A stretch of DNA of 64,000 nt from Actinomadura spongiicola (GTDB lineage Bacteria > Actinomycetota > Actinomycetes > Streptosporangiales > Streptosporangiaceae): positions 477,430-541,429 of the forward strand of contig NZ_QVNQ01000006.1 of NCBI RefSeq assembly GCF_003432485.1, written 5' to 3'. Position numbers and translations under genes: made by a program. The notes beneath the pieces were generated by a model. The model saw nothing but the letters and a program-made list of their open reading frames with translations. It was not told where the DNA came from and ran no database searches. Positions 33,240 to 41,784 of the stretch are shown piece after piece (the stretch's first letter is position 1; every line of letters begins with the position of its first letter).

Positions 33240-33325
33240 GGTGTGGTTCACCCCTCCAGGGTAGACCAGGAATTGCGACCTCTCATAGATAATCCGGGAC
33301 GGAACCAACTGGGTAGGCTGGCCAT

Positions 33326-33814
33326 ATGACCTCGATGGCCCCTTCCCGTACGAGCCCCGACCTGTCGTTCCTGCTCGACCGCACCGGTTTCGTGCTGAGA
33401 AGCCGCATGACGGCGGCGCTCGCCGAGATCGGGCTGACGCCGCGCATGCACTGCGTCCTCGTGCACGCGCTTGAGGAGGAGCGCACCCAGATCCAGCTCG
33501 CCGAGATCGGCGACATGGACAAGACGACGATGGTCGTGACGGTGGACGCCCTGGAGAAGGCCGGTCTCGCCGAACGTCGCCCGTCGTCCAAAGACCGGCG
33601 CGCCCGGGTCATCGCGGTGACCGAGGAGGGCGCGCGGGTCGCGGCGCGCAGCCAGGAGATCGTGGACGGCGTTCACGAGGCGGCCCTCGGCTCGCTTCCG
33701 GAGGCCGATCGAGAGGTGTTCCTGCGCGCACTGAACGCCCTGGTCACCGGGCACCTGGCCGTCCCGTCCGAGAGCCCGCAACCGGTGCGGCGGCCACGCC
33801 AGCGGGCCAAGTAG
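33326..33814 (+). CDS. MarR family transcriptional regulator
   Basis: A 162-aa MarR-type winged-helix protein (IQLAEIGDMDKTTMVVTVDA recognition region; SSKDRRARVIAVTEEG wing). TAGGCT lies 6 nt before the ATG, fitting a leaderless transcript. It sits directly upstream of a drug-efflux MFS gene on the same strand, the usual regulator-transporter pair, so it probably represses that exporter. The inducer is unknown. Confidence 0.87.
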   Translation: MTSMAPSRTSPDLSFLLDRTGFVLRSRMTAALAEIGLTPRMHCVLVHALEEERTQIQLAEIGDMDKTTMVVTVDALEKAGLAERRPSSKDRRARVIAVTEEGARVAARSQEIVDGVHEAALGSLPEADREVFLRALNALVTGHLAVPSESPQPVRRPRQRAK

Positions 33815-33886
33815 GGCCGATAGGGATCGTCTGTAACGAAACTATCTGCTACGGTCACTCCTGTGTTCCCAACCCAGGAGACGACC

Positions 33887-35365
33887 ATGCCCTCCACTTC
33901 GACCTCCTTCCTGCGCTCCCGCTGGGCCGCGCTCGGGGTGCTGTCCACCACGATGCTGATGACCATCCTGGACGGCTCCATCGTCACGGTCGCCGCGCCC
34001 GCCATCCAGGACGACCTCGGCTTCTCACCCGCCGGACTGAGCTGGATCATGAACGCGTACCTGATCCCGCTCGGCGGCCTGCTGCTCCTCGCCGGGCGGC
34101 TCGGCGACCTGATCGGGCGCCGCGCGCTCTTCCTCACCGGGAACGCGGTGTTCACGGCGGCGTCCGTGCTGGCGGGCGCCGCCACGTCGTCCGGTGTGCT
34201 GATCGCCGCGCGGTTCCTCCAGGGCGTCGGCAGCGCGCTCGCCTCCGCCGTCGTCCTCGGCATCCTCGTCACGCTGTTCACCGATCCCCGTGAGCGCACC
34301 ATGGCCATCGGGATCTTCAGCTTCACCGGCGCCGCGGGCGCGTCCATCGGGCAGGTGCTCGGCGGGGTGCTCACCGACGCGCTGAACTGGCACTGGATCT
34401 TCCTCGTGAACCTGCCGATCGGGCTCGCCACGATCCTGCTGGCCCTCCCGGCACTGCCGCGCGACCGGGGCCTCGGCCTCGCCGCGGGCGCCGACGTCGC
34501 CGGCGCGCTGCTCGTCACGTCCGGGCTCGTCCTCGGGATCTACACGATCGTCAAGGTGGAGCGGCACGGGTGGCTGTCCGGGCACACCCTCGGTCTCGGC
34601 GCGGTGTCGGTCGCCCTCCTCGCCGGGTTCGTCGTCCGGCAGGCCCGCGCCGCGACGCCGCTGATGCCGCTGCGGATCCTGCGTTCCCGCAACGTGTCCG
34701 GCGCCTATGTCGTCCAGTTGCTGACCCTGTCGGCGATGTTCGCGTTCCAGGTCATCGTCGCCCTGTACATGCAGGGGGTCCTCGGATACGGGGCGCTCGA
34801 CACGGGCCTGGCGATGCTCCCGGCGGCCGTGATGATCGGCGTGGTGTCGCTGCTGGTGTCCCCGCGGATGTCGAACCGCTTCGGTGAGCGCGCCGTGCTG
34901 GTCGCCGGGCTCGTGCTGCTGACCGTCGCGATGGCGTGGCTCACGACCGTTCCGGTGCGGGCCGACTACGTCACCGACCTGCTGCCGGTGTTCGTGTTGA
35001 TCGCCGGGGGCGGGCTCGTGCTGCCGTCGCTGACCGGGCTCGGCATGTCCAGCGCCCGCCCGGACGACGCCGGCGTCGCGTCGGGGCTGTTCACCACTGT
35101 CCAGCAGGTCGGAATGGCGCTCGGCGTCGCGGTGCTGACCACGCTCGCCGCGTCCCGCACCGAGAGCCTCCGCGCGGCCGGGCGCGACGAGGCCACCGCG
35201 CTCACCGGCGGCTACCACCTGGCGTTCAGCGTCTCCGCGGCCCTGCTGGTCGCCGCGCTCGCCGTGTCGATCCTCGTCCTGCGCCGTCCACGGCCCGTGG
35301 CGCCCGAGACGCCGCGTCCGGTCAGTGGGGCAGGACGAGCAGAAGCAGCGGAAGACCGGCGATGA
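33887..35365 (+). CDS. MFS drug:H+ antiporter, DHA2 (EmrB/QacA) type
   Basis: A 492-aa, fourteen-helix exporter. Motif C-like and motif A segments are visible: LDGSIVTVAAPAIQDDLGFS, then GRLGDLIGRRALFLTGNAVF. ATG 33887 follows AGGAG at 7 nt; the upstream GTG 33863 is less likely. The 3' end overlaps the convergent M56 peptidase gene by 44 bp. Substrate unknown, but a MarR regulator upstream suggests toxic organic compounds. Confidence 0.9.
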   Translation: MPSTSTSFLRSRWAALGVLSTTMLMTILDGSIVTVAAPAIQDDLGFSPAGLSWIMNAYLIPLGGLLLLAGRLGDLIGRRALFLTGNAVFTAASVLAGAATSSGVLIAARFLQGVGSALASAVVLGILVTLFTDPRERTMAIGIFSFTGAAGASIGQVLGGVLTDALNWHWIFLVNLPIGLATILLALPALPRDRGLGLAAGADVAGALLVTSGLVLGIYTIVKVERHGWLSGHTLGLGAVSVALLAGFVVRQARAATPLMPLRILRSRNVSGAYVVQLLTLSAMFAFQVIVALYMQGVLGYGALDTGLAMLPAAVMIGVVSLLVSPRMSNRFGERAVLVAGLVLLTVAMAWLTTVPVRADYVTDLLPVFVLIAGGGLVLPSLTGLGMSSARPDDAGVASGLFTTVQQVGMALGVAVLTTLAASRTESLRAAGRDEATALTGGYHLAFSVSAALLVAALAVSILVLRRPRPVAPETPRPVSGAGRAEAAEDRR

Positions 35366-36230
35366 CGGGGACGGCGACGGTGGCGGCGGCACGGGCCTTG
35401 CGGGGGAGGGGCTGCGGCTCCAGCAGCCGGTTCACCCGCGCCATCACCGGGATGTTCCCGTGCGAGGCGACACCGAGCGTGCCGGACGGCGCCGCGGCGG
35501 GACGGGCGGCGGCGAACCGCAGCAGCGCCGTCGCCAGCTCCCGCGGCGGGCGGCCGTGCCTGGCCCGGTCGTCGGCGGCCATCTCGATCAGGAGCTCCAC
35601 CGCGTCCAGGCAGCGTCCGACCAGCCTGAGCTGCGGGAACACCTGCCGCAGCGACGCGAACGGCAGCAGCACCAGATCGTGCCGCTCGCGGGCGTGGGCG
35701 CGTTCGTGCGCGAGGACCGCGGCCAGTTCGCCCCGGTCGAGCAGCTCCATCGTCCCGGCGCTGACGACCACCTTCGACCGGCGGACGCCGGGAACGCAGT
35801 ACGCGGCGGCGCCGGGGTGGTCGAGGACCAGCGTGCCGGGGACGGCCGAGTCGTGCCGCGACACCAGCGCGAGCAGCGCCCGGTGCCGCCGCCGCGCCCG
35901 CAGGACCTGGACGATCGCGTACATCAGCATGACCACCAGCACGCCGGTGAGGCTGACCGCCGCGAGCAGCGCCGCGACCTCCGGGGCCCCCAGCCGGGCG
36001 GCCTGGTCGGCGTACAGGCCGGGCAGCCCGCCGAGCACGCCCCTCCCGTACGGCAGCAGGGCCAGGCCGAGCAGCGCGCCGATCGTGGCGACGCCCCAGC
36101 AGAGCCCGAGGGCCTGCCAGAGCGCGATGGCGAGGCGCGGTGTGCGCCACGTCCATCGGGCCTGGGCCAGCCAGTGCGCCCCGCCGACGGTCCCCAGTGA
36201 GATCAATGCGAGCAGGGCGGTACCGGTCAT
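35322..36230 (-). CDS. M56 family (BlaR1-like) membrane metallopeptidase
   Basis: A 302-aa membrane protein with four or five helices and a cytoplasmic zinc protease loop. The HExxH motif is in VLAHERAHARERHD, followed by EMAADDRARHG as the third-ligand region. BlaR1 has an extracellular penicillin-binding sensor that is absent here, so it is a short M56 protein as commonly paired with BlaI in actinobacteria. Its GTG/ATG overlaps the BlaI gene end (36227-36230). It probably cleaves or signals to BlaI. Confidence 0.87.
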   Translation of the reverse strand: MTGTALLALISLGTVGGAHWLAQARWTWRTPRLAIALWQALGLCWGVATIGALLGLALLPYGRGVLGGLPGLYADQAARLGAPEVAALLAAVSLTGVLVVMLMYAIVQVLRARRRHRALLALVSRHDSAVPGTLVLDHPGAAAYCVPGVRRSKVVVSAGTMELLDRGELAAVLAHERAHARERHDLVLLPFASLRQVFPQLRLVGRCLDAVELLIEMAADDRARHGRPPRELATALLRFAAARPAAAPSGTLGVASHGNIPVMARVNRLLEPQPLPRKARAAATVAVPVIAGLPLLLLVLPH

Positions 36231-36610
36231 GCCGGAGGTTCCTTACTGGTGAGGCCGGCGAGGGCCTGCCGGATCACGTCGATCTCGTCCTCGGAAACGG
36301 AGCGGACGAAGTGGACGAGCGCCGCGTCCCGGTCGCCCGTCTCGTTCAGCGCGCCGAGCATCAGCTCGGTGACATAGCCCTCCCGGCTGGCGACCGGCCG
36401 GTACCGCCACGCGCGGCCGTCCCGTTCCCGCTCCAGAAAGCCCTTTTTGGCGAGCCTGTCCAACACCGTCATCACAGTAGTGTGCGCGAGGTCGCGGTCA
36501 CCGGCGAGCGCGCGGCTCACATCCCGGGCGGTCGCCGCGCCGTGCCCGGCGTCCTCCCGCGCCCACAGGACCTCCATGACCGTGCGTTCAAGCTCTCCCA
36601 GACCCTTCAC
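36227..36610 (-). CDS. BlaI/MecI/CopY family repressor
   Basis: A 127-aa winged-helix repressor: ELERTVMEVLWAREDAGHGA, ARDVSRALAGDRDLAHTTVM, TVLDRLAKKGFLERERDG. The C-terminal helix is the dimerisation and cleavage region. Start is GTG 36610 with TAATCT 7 nt upstream and TGGTCA 17 bp before that, so probably leaderless. The palindrome GGTAGTACTACC lies just upstream of the promoter. Confidence 0.9.
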   Translation of the reverse strand: MKGLGELERTVMEVLWAREDAGHGAATARDVSRALAGDRDLAHTTVMTVLDRLAKKGFLERERDGRAWRYRPVASREGYVTELMLGALNETGDRDAALVHFVRSVSEDEIDVIRQALAGLTSKEPPA

Positions 36611-36648
36611 AGCAGCCAGATTATCCGACGAACACGGCAGTGACCACG

Positions 36649-37332
36649 TCAGGTAGTACTACCGCCCGTAGAGGGCCGCACCAACCCCATCTCGAAGGCG
36701 ATGATCACGAGGTGCACCCGGTCGCGGGCGTCCAGCTTCGTCAGCAGCCGCGCGATATGCGACTTGGCGGTCGCCACACTGATGAACAGCGTCTCGGCGA
36801 TCTCCTGGTTGGACATGCCGCTGCCGACCAGCGTCAGCACCTCACGCTCCCGTTCGGTGATGACGTCGACCGACCGGAAGATCTGCGCCGCCCCACGACC
36901 GACCGCCGGACGCGCCGCGAACTCCTCGATCAGCCGTCGCGTGACACTGGGCGCGATCAACGCGTCCCCGCCCGCCACCACCCGGATGGCCGCCAGGATC
37001 TCCTCCAGTGCCATGTCCTTCACCAGGAACCCGCTGGCGCCCGCCCGGAGGGACCCGTACACGTACTCGTCGTCGTCGAACGTGGTCAGCATCAGCACCC
37101 GGGCCGTGCCGGGGCCCGTGCTGATCCGCCGGGTCGCGTCGATGCCGTCCATGTCGGGCATGCGGATGTCCATCACGACCACGTCCGGCCGGAGGTCCTC
37201 GACGAGCCGGACCGCCTCCGCTCCCGTGCCGGCCTCACCGACGACCTCCAGATCGGCGCTGTCGGCGATCAACACCCGCAACCCGGCCCGGATCAGCGGC
37301 TGGTCGTCGGCCAGCAGGACCCGAACCGTCAT
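36649..37332 (-). CDS. NarL/LuxR-type response regulator
   Basis: A 227-aa regulator. The receiver domain (about residues 1-120) has the phosphoacceptor Asp in VVVMDIRMPDMDG, an acidic pair at DDQPLIR and a conserved Lys in FLVKDM. The LuxR helix-turn-helix (about 160-220) is TEREREVLTLVGSGMSNQEI, AETLFISVATAKSHI. Its start overlaps the stop of the sensor kinase gene. Target genes unknown. Confidence 0.92.
   Translation of the reverse strand: MTVRVLLADDQPLIRAGLRVLIADSADLEVVGEAGTGAEAVRLVEDLRPDVVVMDIRMPDMDGIDATRRISTGPGTARVLMLTTFDDDEYVYGSLRAGASGFLVKDMALEEILAAIRVVAGGDALIAPSVTRRLIEEFAARPAVGRGAAQIFRSVDVITEREREVLTLVGSGMSNQEIAETLFISVATAKSHIARLLTKLDARDRVHLVIIAFEMGLVRPSTGGSTT
36652..36663. promoter_or_regulatory. 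BlaI-type operator
   Basis: GGTAGTACTACC, perfectly palindromic, contains the TAGTA/TACTA half-sites typical of BlaI/MecI/CopY operators. It lies at about -42 to -53 from the BlaI start and inside the 3' end of the response-regulator gene. Confidence 0.6.
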
Positions 37333-38498
37333 CACGCCGGCCGCACGGACGTCGCGGCGGTGGCCGCGGTGCCGTCGGGGAGCCGGGCCGTCACGCGGAA
37401 CCCGCCGTCCGGACGCGGCCCGGCGGTGAGCTCGCCGCCGAGCAGATCGGCCCGTTCCCGCATGCCCGCGATGCCGAATCCGGTGCCGACCACGCCGCCG
37501 CGGCCGTCGTCGTCGACCTCGATGACCAGCTCACCGTCCCGGTGGTCGATCGTCACCCGGCAGTGGTCCGTGCCCGCGTGCCGGATGACGTTCGTGGCCG
37601 CCTCCTGGACGATCCGGTACGCCGACAGGTCGACGTCCGGCGGCAACGGCCCCCGCTCGCCCCGCCGGACGACGTCGACCCGCACCCCGGCGTCCCCGGC
37701 CGACCCGGCGAGCCGGTCCAGGTCGTCCAGGCCGGGGGCGGGGCCGAGGGGGGCGACGCCCGGGTCGTCCCTGCGCAGCGCGGTGACCATGCGCCGCAGC
37801 CCGGACAGCGTCTCCCGGCTGGTGGACTCGATGGCGTCCAGGGCGTTGCGCGCCTCGTCCGGTTGCGTGGCGATGACCCGTCCGCCCACGCCCGCCTGGA
37901 TGGCGATGATGCCGATGCTGTGCGCGACCATGTCGTGCAGTTCGCGGGCGATCCGGAGCCGCTCGGCGGACACCGCCCGCGCCAGCGCCTGCTCGCGCAG
38001 AGTCTCGGCGTGCGCCCGCCGCACCCGGACCGAGTTGCCGACCAGCCAGGTGACCGCCATGGCCAAGATCGGAAGGGCCGTGACGAGGACGTCGGCCGGC
38101 ACCAGGAAGGTGATGAGCGACAGGACCTGGACGGTCAGCGTCCCGGCGGCGACGGCGAGCGAGACGCGGGGCCGCCGGGTCGCGGCGACGACGGCGACCC
38201 CGACATCGGTGGTCAGCACCTGAACGGAGGCGACGCTTCCGGCGGGCCAGGTGGTCAGCGCGGCGGTCCAGGCGAACAGGAGGAGGGCGAGGGCGGGCAG
38301 CGGACGACGCCACAGCAGCCCCACGACGAGGACCGTGAGCCCGGTGGACACGACGACGTCCGGGCCGAAGTAGCCGGAGCGCCCGGCGTCCACCGTGAAG
38401 AACACCACGAACGGGTAAAGGACGGCCACCGACCAGACCAGGAGCGTGCCCATGACACGGCTCACCCGGCGGACTCGGCTCCACGGCATGGCGAACAT
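37332..38498 (-). CDS. NarL-type sensor histidine kinase
   Basis: A 388-aa kinase with four or five N-terminal membrane helices (about residues 15-145), a HisKA_3 dimerisation box with the phosphorylatable His in RIARELHDMVAHSIGII, and a HATPase domain (AATNVIRHAGTDHC, VDDDGRGG, GFGIAGMRERADLLGG). There is no separate extracellular sensor domain, so it likely senses within the membrane. ATG 38498 was chosen; TACCAT lies 6 nt upstream. It is coupled to the response regulator downstream. Confidence 0.9.
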   Translation of the reverse strand: MFAMPWSRVRRVSRVMGTLLVWSVAVLYPFVVFFTVDAGRSGYFGPDVVVSTGLTVLVVGLLWRRPLPALALLLFAWTAALTTWPAGSVASVQVLTTDVGVAVVAATRRPRVSLAVAAGTLTVQVLSLITFLVPADVLVTALPILAMAVTWLVGNSVRVRRAHAETLREQALARAVSAERLRIARELHDMVAHSIGIIAIQAGVGGRVIATQPDEARNALDAIESTSRETLSGLRRMVTALRRDDPGVAPLGPAPGLDDLDRLAGSAGDAGVRVDVVRRGERGPLPPDVDLSAYRIVQEAATNVIRHAGTDHCRVTIDHRDGELVIEVDDDGRGGVVGTGFGIAGMRERADLLGGELTAGPRPDGGFRVTARLPDGTAATAATSVRPA

Positions 38499-38632
38499 GC
38501 GCCGATGGTAACCACGGCTCCGTTCCCGCACATTGGCCCACGGGACTAATCCCCGGGGCCAATACGCCGGGCGTGAAATGCATTCGGCGGCCCGACGCCC
38601 GGCGGGCATGATCGTTGCCACCGTTTTGGCGC

Positions 38633-39847
38633 ATGAAACGGTGGTTGATGTTGGTCGTCGCGATCGAAGTCCTGGGAATCGCGGTCTTCTCGGTCACGTA
38701 CGACTCACTGGATTTCCGCATCTACTGGCTGGGCGGTCACGCCATTGCGGACGACGCGCGCCTGTACAAGGAGCAGCTGGCCGCGCACTGGTATACCAAC
38801 ACGCCTTTCATGGCCGCGCTGTTCGTCCCCGTCGCGGCCCTGCCGCTCACGCTCGCGCGGTTCCTCTGGCAGATCGCCTCACTGTCGGCCTTCGTCTGGG
38901 CGTGCGCGTCGACGCTGAAACTGACCGGTCGCCAGGCGTCCCTGAGAGCCGTCGTGGCGTTCGGTCTCCTTCTGGCGCCGGTGTGGCACACCTTCTTCCA
39001 GGGTCAGGTCAACCTGTTCCTGCTCGCGCTCATCGTCGCGGACATGCACCGGGTCTCCCGGGGCCGTCCCGCCGGAGTCGGCATCGGCATCGCCACCGCG
39101 ATCAAGCTGACTCCGGCCATATTCGTCGTCCTGCTCCTCGTGACGAGGCGAACCAGAGACGCCCTCATCGCCACGGGAACCTTCGCGGTCTGCGCTCTTC
39201 TGGCCTACGCCATCGCGCCCGACGCGTCCCGGCTCTATTGGCTGCACACCTTCTATGACACGTCTCGGGTGGGTGTCCCGTACATCAGCAACCAGTCCCC
39301 ATACGGCACGCTCACCCGCGTCCTGCGAGGAACGGCCGAAGTCGGCGACTGGTACACCGCCGTTCCATTGACCATCGGTCTTGCCGGGCTCACGATCGCG
39401 TTCCTTTGGGCGCGGCGCGGCGACTGGCTGGCCGCCACGGCGGTCACGGGCGTCACCGGTCTCCTGGTCTCACCGATTTCCTGGGCTCACCACTGGGTGT
39501 GGATACTCCCGGCCCTGGCGGTACTGATTCGTAACGGCGACCGCGTCATCGCCGCGTGCGCCTACGTCCTCTTCGTGTTGGCGCCCCTGTGGTGGACGCC
39601 TCACAACGGCCACCCACTCCAGTACGGATTCCACCCGCTCATCACCCCGGTCGCCAACTGCTACCTGATCGCGGGCATCTTCTTCCTGACCCACATGGCC
39701 GTACGACTCCGCCGCGATCCACCGTCCGTGGACCGCGACCAGGTTTCCGAAGCGGCGCGTGTCGCCGGTCGCTCCTCGCCGACGGAGCGCGCCGCCCCCG
39801 AAGGGGTCGTTCATGCCGCTACCCACGGTGATCATTCCGGCCGCTAA
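38633..39847 (+). CDS. GT87 family (DUF2029) membrane glycosyltransferase
   Basis: A 404-aa polytopic membrane protein of about ten helices, of the polyprenol-phosphate-sugar-dependent alpha-mannosyltransferase type (GT-C fold, GT87). DFRIYWLGGHAIADDARLY is the family's acidic first loop. GQVNLFLLALIVADM, AIKLTPAIFVVLLLV and SPISWAHHWVWILPAL are typical helices. The acceptor is probably a cell-envelope glycolipid or glycan. A polar 45-residue tail ends the protein. ATG 38633 was preferred to TTG 38615. Confidence 0.85.
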   Translation: MKRWLMLVVAIEVLGIAVFSVTYDSLDFRIYWLGGHAIADDARLYKEQLAAHWYTNTPFMAALFVPVAALPLTLARFLWQIASLSAFVWACASTLKLTGRQASLRAVVAFGLLLAPVWHTFFQGQVNLFLLALIVADMHRVSRGRPAGVGIGIATAIKLTPAIFVVLLLVTRRTRDALIATGTFAVCALLAYAIAPDASRLYWLHTFYDTSRVGVPYISNQSPYGTLTRVLRGTAEVGDWYTAVPLTIGLAGLTIAFLWARRGDWLAATAVTGVTGLLVSPISWAHHWVWILPALAVLIRNGDRVIAACAYVLFVLAPLWWTPHNGHPLQYGFHPLITPVANCYLIAGIFFLTHMAVRLRRDPPSVDRDQVSEAARVAGRSSPTERAAPEGVVHAATHGDHSGR

Positions 39848-39902
39848 AAGCGGATTTAACAGGACGCTCGTGACGTTGCATTGCAAACCTTCGTCCCAGG
39901 AG

Positions 39903-39930
39903 TACACACTGAAGGGGCGCCGAGTGTGTA
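39903..39930. promoter_or_regulatory. operator over the antitoxin promoter
   Basis: TACACACT-N12-AGTGTGTA inverted repeat. The right arm runs into TATTGT (39929-39934), a -10 hexamer 6 nt before the antitoxin ATG. Binding by the antitoxin or complex would block this promoter. Confidence 0.65.
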
Positions 39931-39940
39931 TTGTGGGCGC

Positions 39941-40180
39941 ATGGCGAGAATCAACATCACGCTCCCGGACGAGCTTGCCGCCACCCTCCAGGGGCTCGCC
40001 GAGGACAAGAAGATCGCCTCGGTGTCCGGGTTCCTCGCGGACGGGGCCCGGCTCAAGCTCGCCTTCCTGCGTGACGCGTCCACCATCGACGACCTGTTCG
40101 GCCCGCCGAGCCCCGACGAGCAGGCCATGGTCGACCGGCTCGTCGAGAGCGGGGAACCGAACCGCCGGGACGTCGCATGA
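39941..40180 (+). CDS. ribbon-helix-helix antitoxin, VapB-like
   Basis: A 79-aa protein. The N-terminal strand and helices (MARINITLPDELAATLQGLA) are a ribbon-helix-helix DNA-binding unit. The acidic C-terminal half (DDLFGPPSPDEQAMVDRLVE) would wrap the toxin. Its stop overlaps the toxin's ATG (40177-40180). An inverted repeat across its -10 points to conditional autorepression. Confidence 0.8.
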   Translation: MARINITLPDELAATLQGLAEDKKIASVSGFLADGARLKLAFLRDASTIDDLFGPPSPDEQAMVDRLVESGEPNRRDVA

Positions 40181-40566
40181 TCACCGGTCACGTCTTCGAC
40201 GCGACCGCACTCCTCGACCTCGCCACCGGAAAGACGATCTATGTGCGCGCCCGGTTGCGCGCCTCCATCGCCCAGCACGCCACGATCGTCATCCCCGCCA
40301 CCGCCCTCGCCCGCGCCTGGCAGATCGTCCCCGACCACGGGCGCACCGTCCTGGAACGCCTGCCGCGCATGCAGGTCGTCCATGTGGACGACCTGGACGA
40401 CGTGATCGCCCAGCAGACCGGGCTGCTGGTCACCGCGATCCCGAACCTCGGCATGGACGCCGCCCAGGCCGCCTGGTCGGCCCGCTGGCGCCGCTGGCCG
40501 CTGATCACCGCCAAGCCCCGCATCTACGCGGACGTCCCGGGCCTGCGCGTCGAACAGATCCCGTAA
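40177..40566 (+). CDS. PIN-like toxin, VapC-like
   Basis: A 129-aa protein. The first acidic residue of a PIN domain is in HVFDATALLDLATG. Later acidic residues in VHVDDLDDVIAQQ and GMDAAQAAW, and the terminal ITAKPRIYADVPGLRVEQIP (usual TxD strand degraded to TAK), suggest a divergent PIN RNase. It is co-translated with the RHH antitoxin. RNase activity is inferred from family and context, and one canonical Asp may be missing. Confidence 0.72.
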   Translation: MITGHVFDATALLDLATGKTIYVRARLRASIAQHATIVIPATALARAWQIVPDHGRTVLERLPRMQVVHVDDLDDVIAQQTGLLVTAIPNLGMDAAQAAWSARWRRWPLITAKPRIYADVPGLRVEQIP

Positions 40567-40893
40567 CACCCCCACGACCATCGGTTCACACGACACCGAC
40601 GAACCGGGGCGCGCCCTGATCCGGCTCCAACGGGACGGGCCGCGGGCGGAGCACGGCGGCCACGTCCACCTCGTCGCCGCGTCCGGCCGGGTCGACGGGC
40701 CGACCGGTGTCCCGTGGCCCGTCAGGGGCCATCTCGCAGGGCGCGTCCACAGGTCCCGATACCGCCGGCAGGTCCTCGTGCCGGCCGCGCTGGACCACCC
40801 GGCTGGTCCAAGGGCCCGGCACCTCGTCGGCGGCGCTCAACGCCGCCGGCCGGTGCGTTACCGGCAGCGGCGTCCCGCCGCCCGGTCGCCTGG
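40567..40893. other. 327-bp gap without a supported gene
   Basis: Open frames run through it on both strands, but none has a good start or recognisable protein. The plus-strand frame (RALIRLQRDGPRAEHGGHVH) is Arg-rich and may be the remains of a gene. I see no strong terminator or palindrome. Confidence 0.4.
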
Positions 40894-41556
40894 TCAGGCC
40901 GGGTCGTTGATCTCCTCCGCGCGCTGGCCCGTCACCAGGTAGACGACGTTCTCCGCCACGTGGACGGCGTGGTCGGCGAAGCGCTCGAAGTAGCGGCCCG
41001 CGAGGGAGATGTCGACGGCCGGTTCCACGCCGTGCTTCCAGCGGGGCGACAGCATCAGGTCGAAGAGGCGGCGGTGCAGCCGGTCCATCTGGTCGTCGTC
41101 GGCGTCGAGTTCGAGGCCCATCTCGACGTCCTGGGACGCGATCACGCTGCCCGTCTTGGCGATCATCCGTTCGGCGATCTGGCCCATCTCCAGGACGGTG
41201 GCCTGGAGCTCCGGCGGCACGGCCGACTCGGGGTGGCGGCGGCGCGCGGTCTTGGCGATGTGGACGGCGAGGTCGCCCATGCGTTCCAGGTCACCGCTCA
41301 TCCGCAGCGCCGTGATCAGGGTGCGCAGGTCACCGGCGACGGGCTGCTGGCGGGCCATCAGATCGAACACGGTCTCCTCGATCTCCGCGTCGATCTTGTT
41401 GACCTGCTCGTCCCCGCTGATCACGTCCTCGGCCATGCGCAGGTCGGCGTCCAGCAGCGCCGTGACCGCGCGGGCCATCGCGGAACGGACGAGCCGGGTC
41501 ATCTCCACGAGCCGGTCGGAGAGGGAGTCGAGTTCCTCGTGGTACGCGTCGCGCAA
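40894..41556 (-). CDS. phoU: phosphate signalling protein PhoU
   Basis: A 220-aa PhoU with two three-helix bundles. Metal-binding-type motifs are seen in DEQVNKIDAEIEET with ALRMSGDLERMGDLAVHIAK, and in DDDQMDRLHRR with RYFERFADHAVHVAENVVY. It links the Pst transporter to the SenX3/PhoR kinase and restrains it when phosphate is ample. Start is TTG 41556 with AAGGAA 8 nt upstream; MRDAYHEELDSL is the usual N-terminus. It is divergent from senX3 over 228 bp. Confidence 0.94.
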   Translation of the reverse strand: MRDAYHEELDSLSDRLVEMTRLVRSAMARAVTALLDADLRMAEDVISGDEQVNKIDAEIEETVFDLMARQQPVAGDLRTLITALRMSGDLERMGDLAVHIAKTARRRHPESAVPPELQATVLEMGQIAERMIAKTGSVIASQDVEMGLELDADDDQMDRLHRRLFDLMLSPRWKHGVEPAVDISLAGRYFERFADHAVHVAENVVYLVTGQRAEEINDPA

Positions 41557-41784
41557 TTTCGGGGTTCCTTCTGTACGGGGCGCCGGGCAGCCGCCTGCCG
41601 GAAGTGGTGCAAATCGGGGTGAACCGGGCGATGTTCGGGGGTGTCCGGGCGGACTCGCCCACGCCACAGCCTGCCTGCCCGCCGTGAACGCGTCCGAGAA
41701 ACAAGGTGAACTTTCAGGGAACGAGATGCCCATGACCTGCGCGATGGTGTGGACCTGCGCCGTGGGCCGCCTACGATCCGTGGT

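Noticed and set aside
40714..41622. 302-codon plus-strand open frame over phoU
   Set aside because: PhoU on the other strand is unmistakable. The antisense product is a mirror of its helices.
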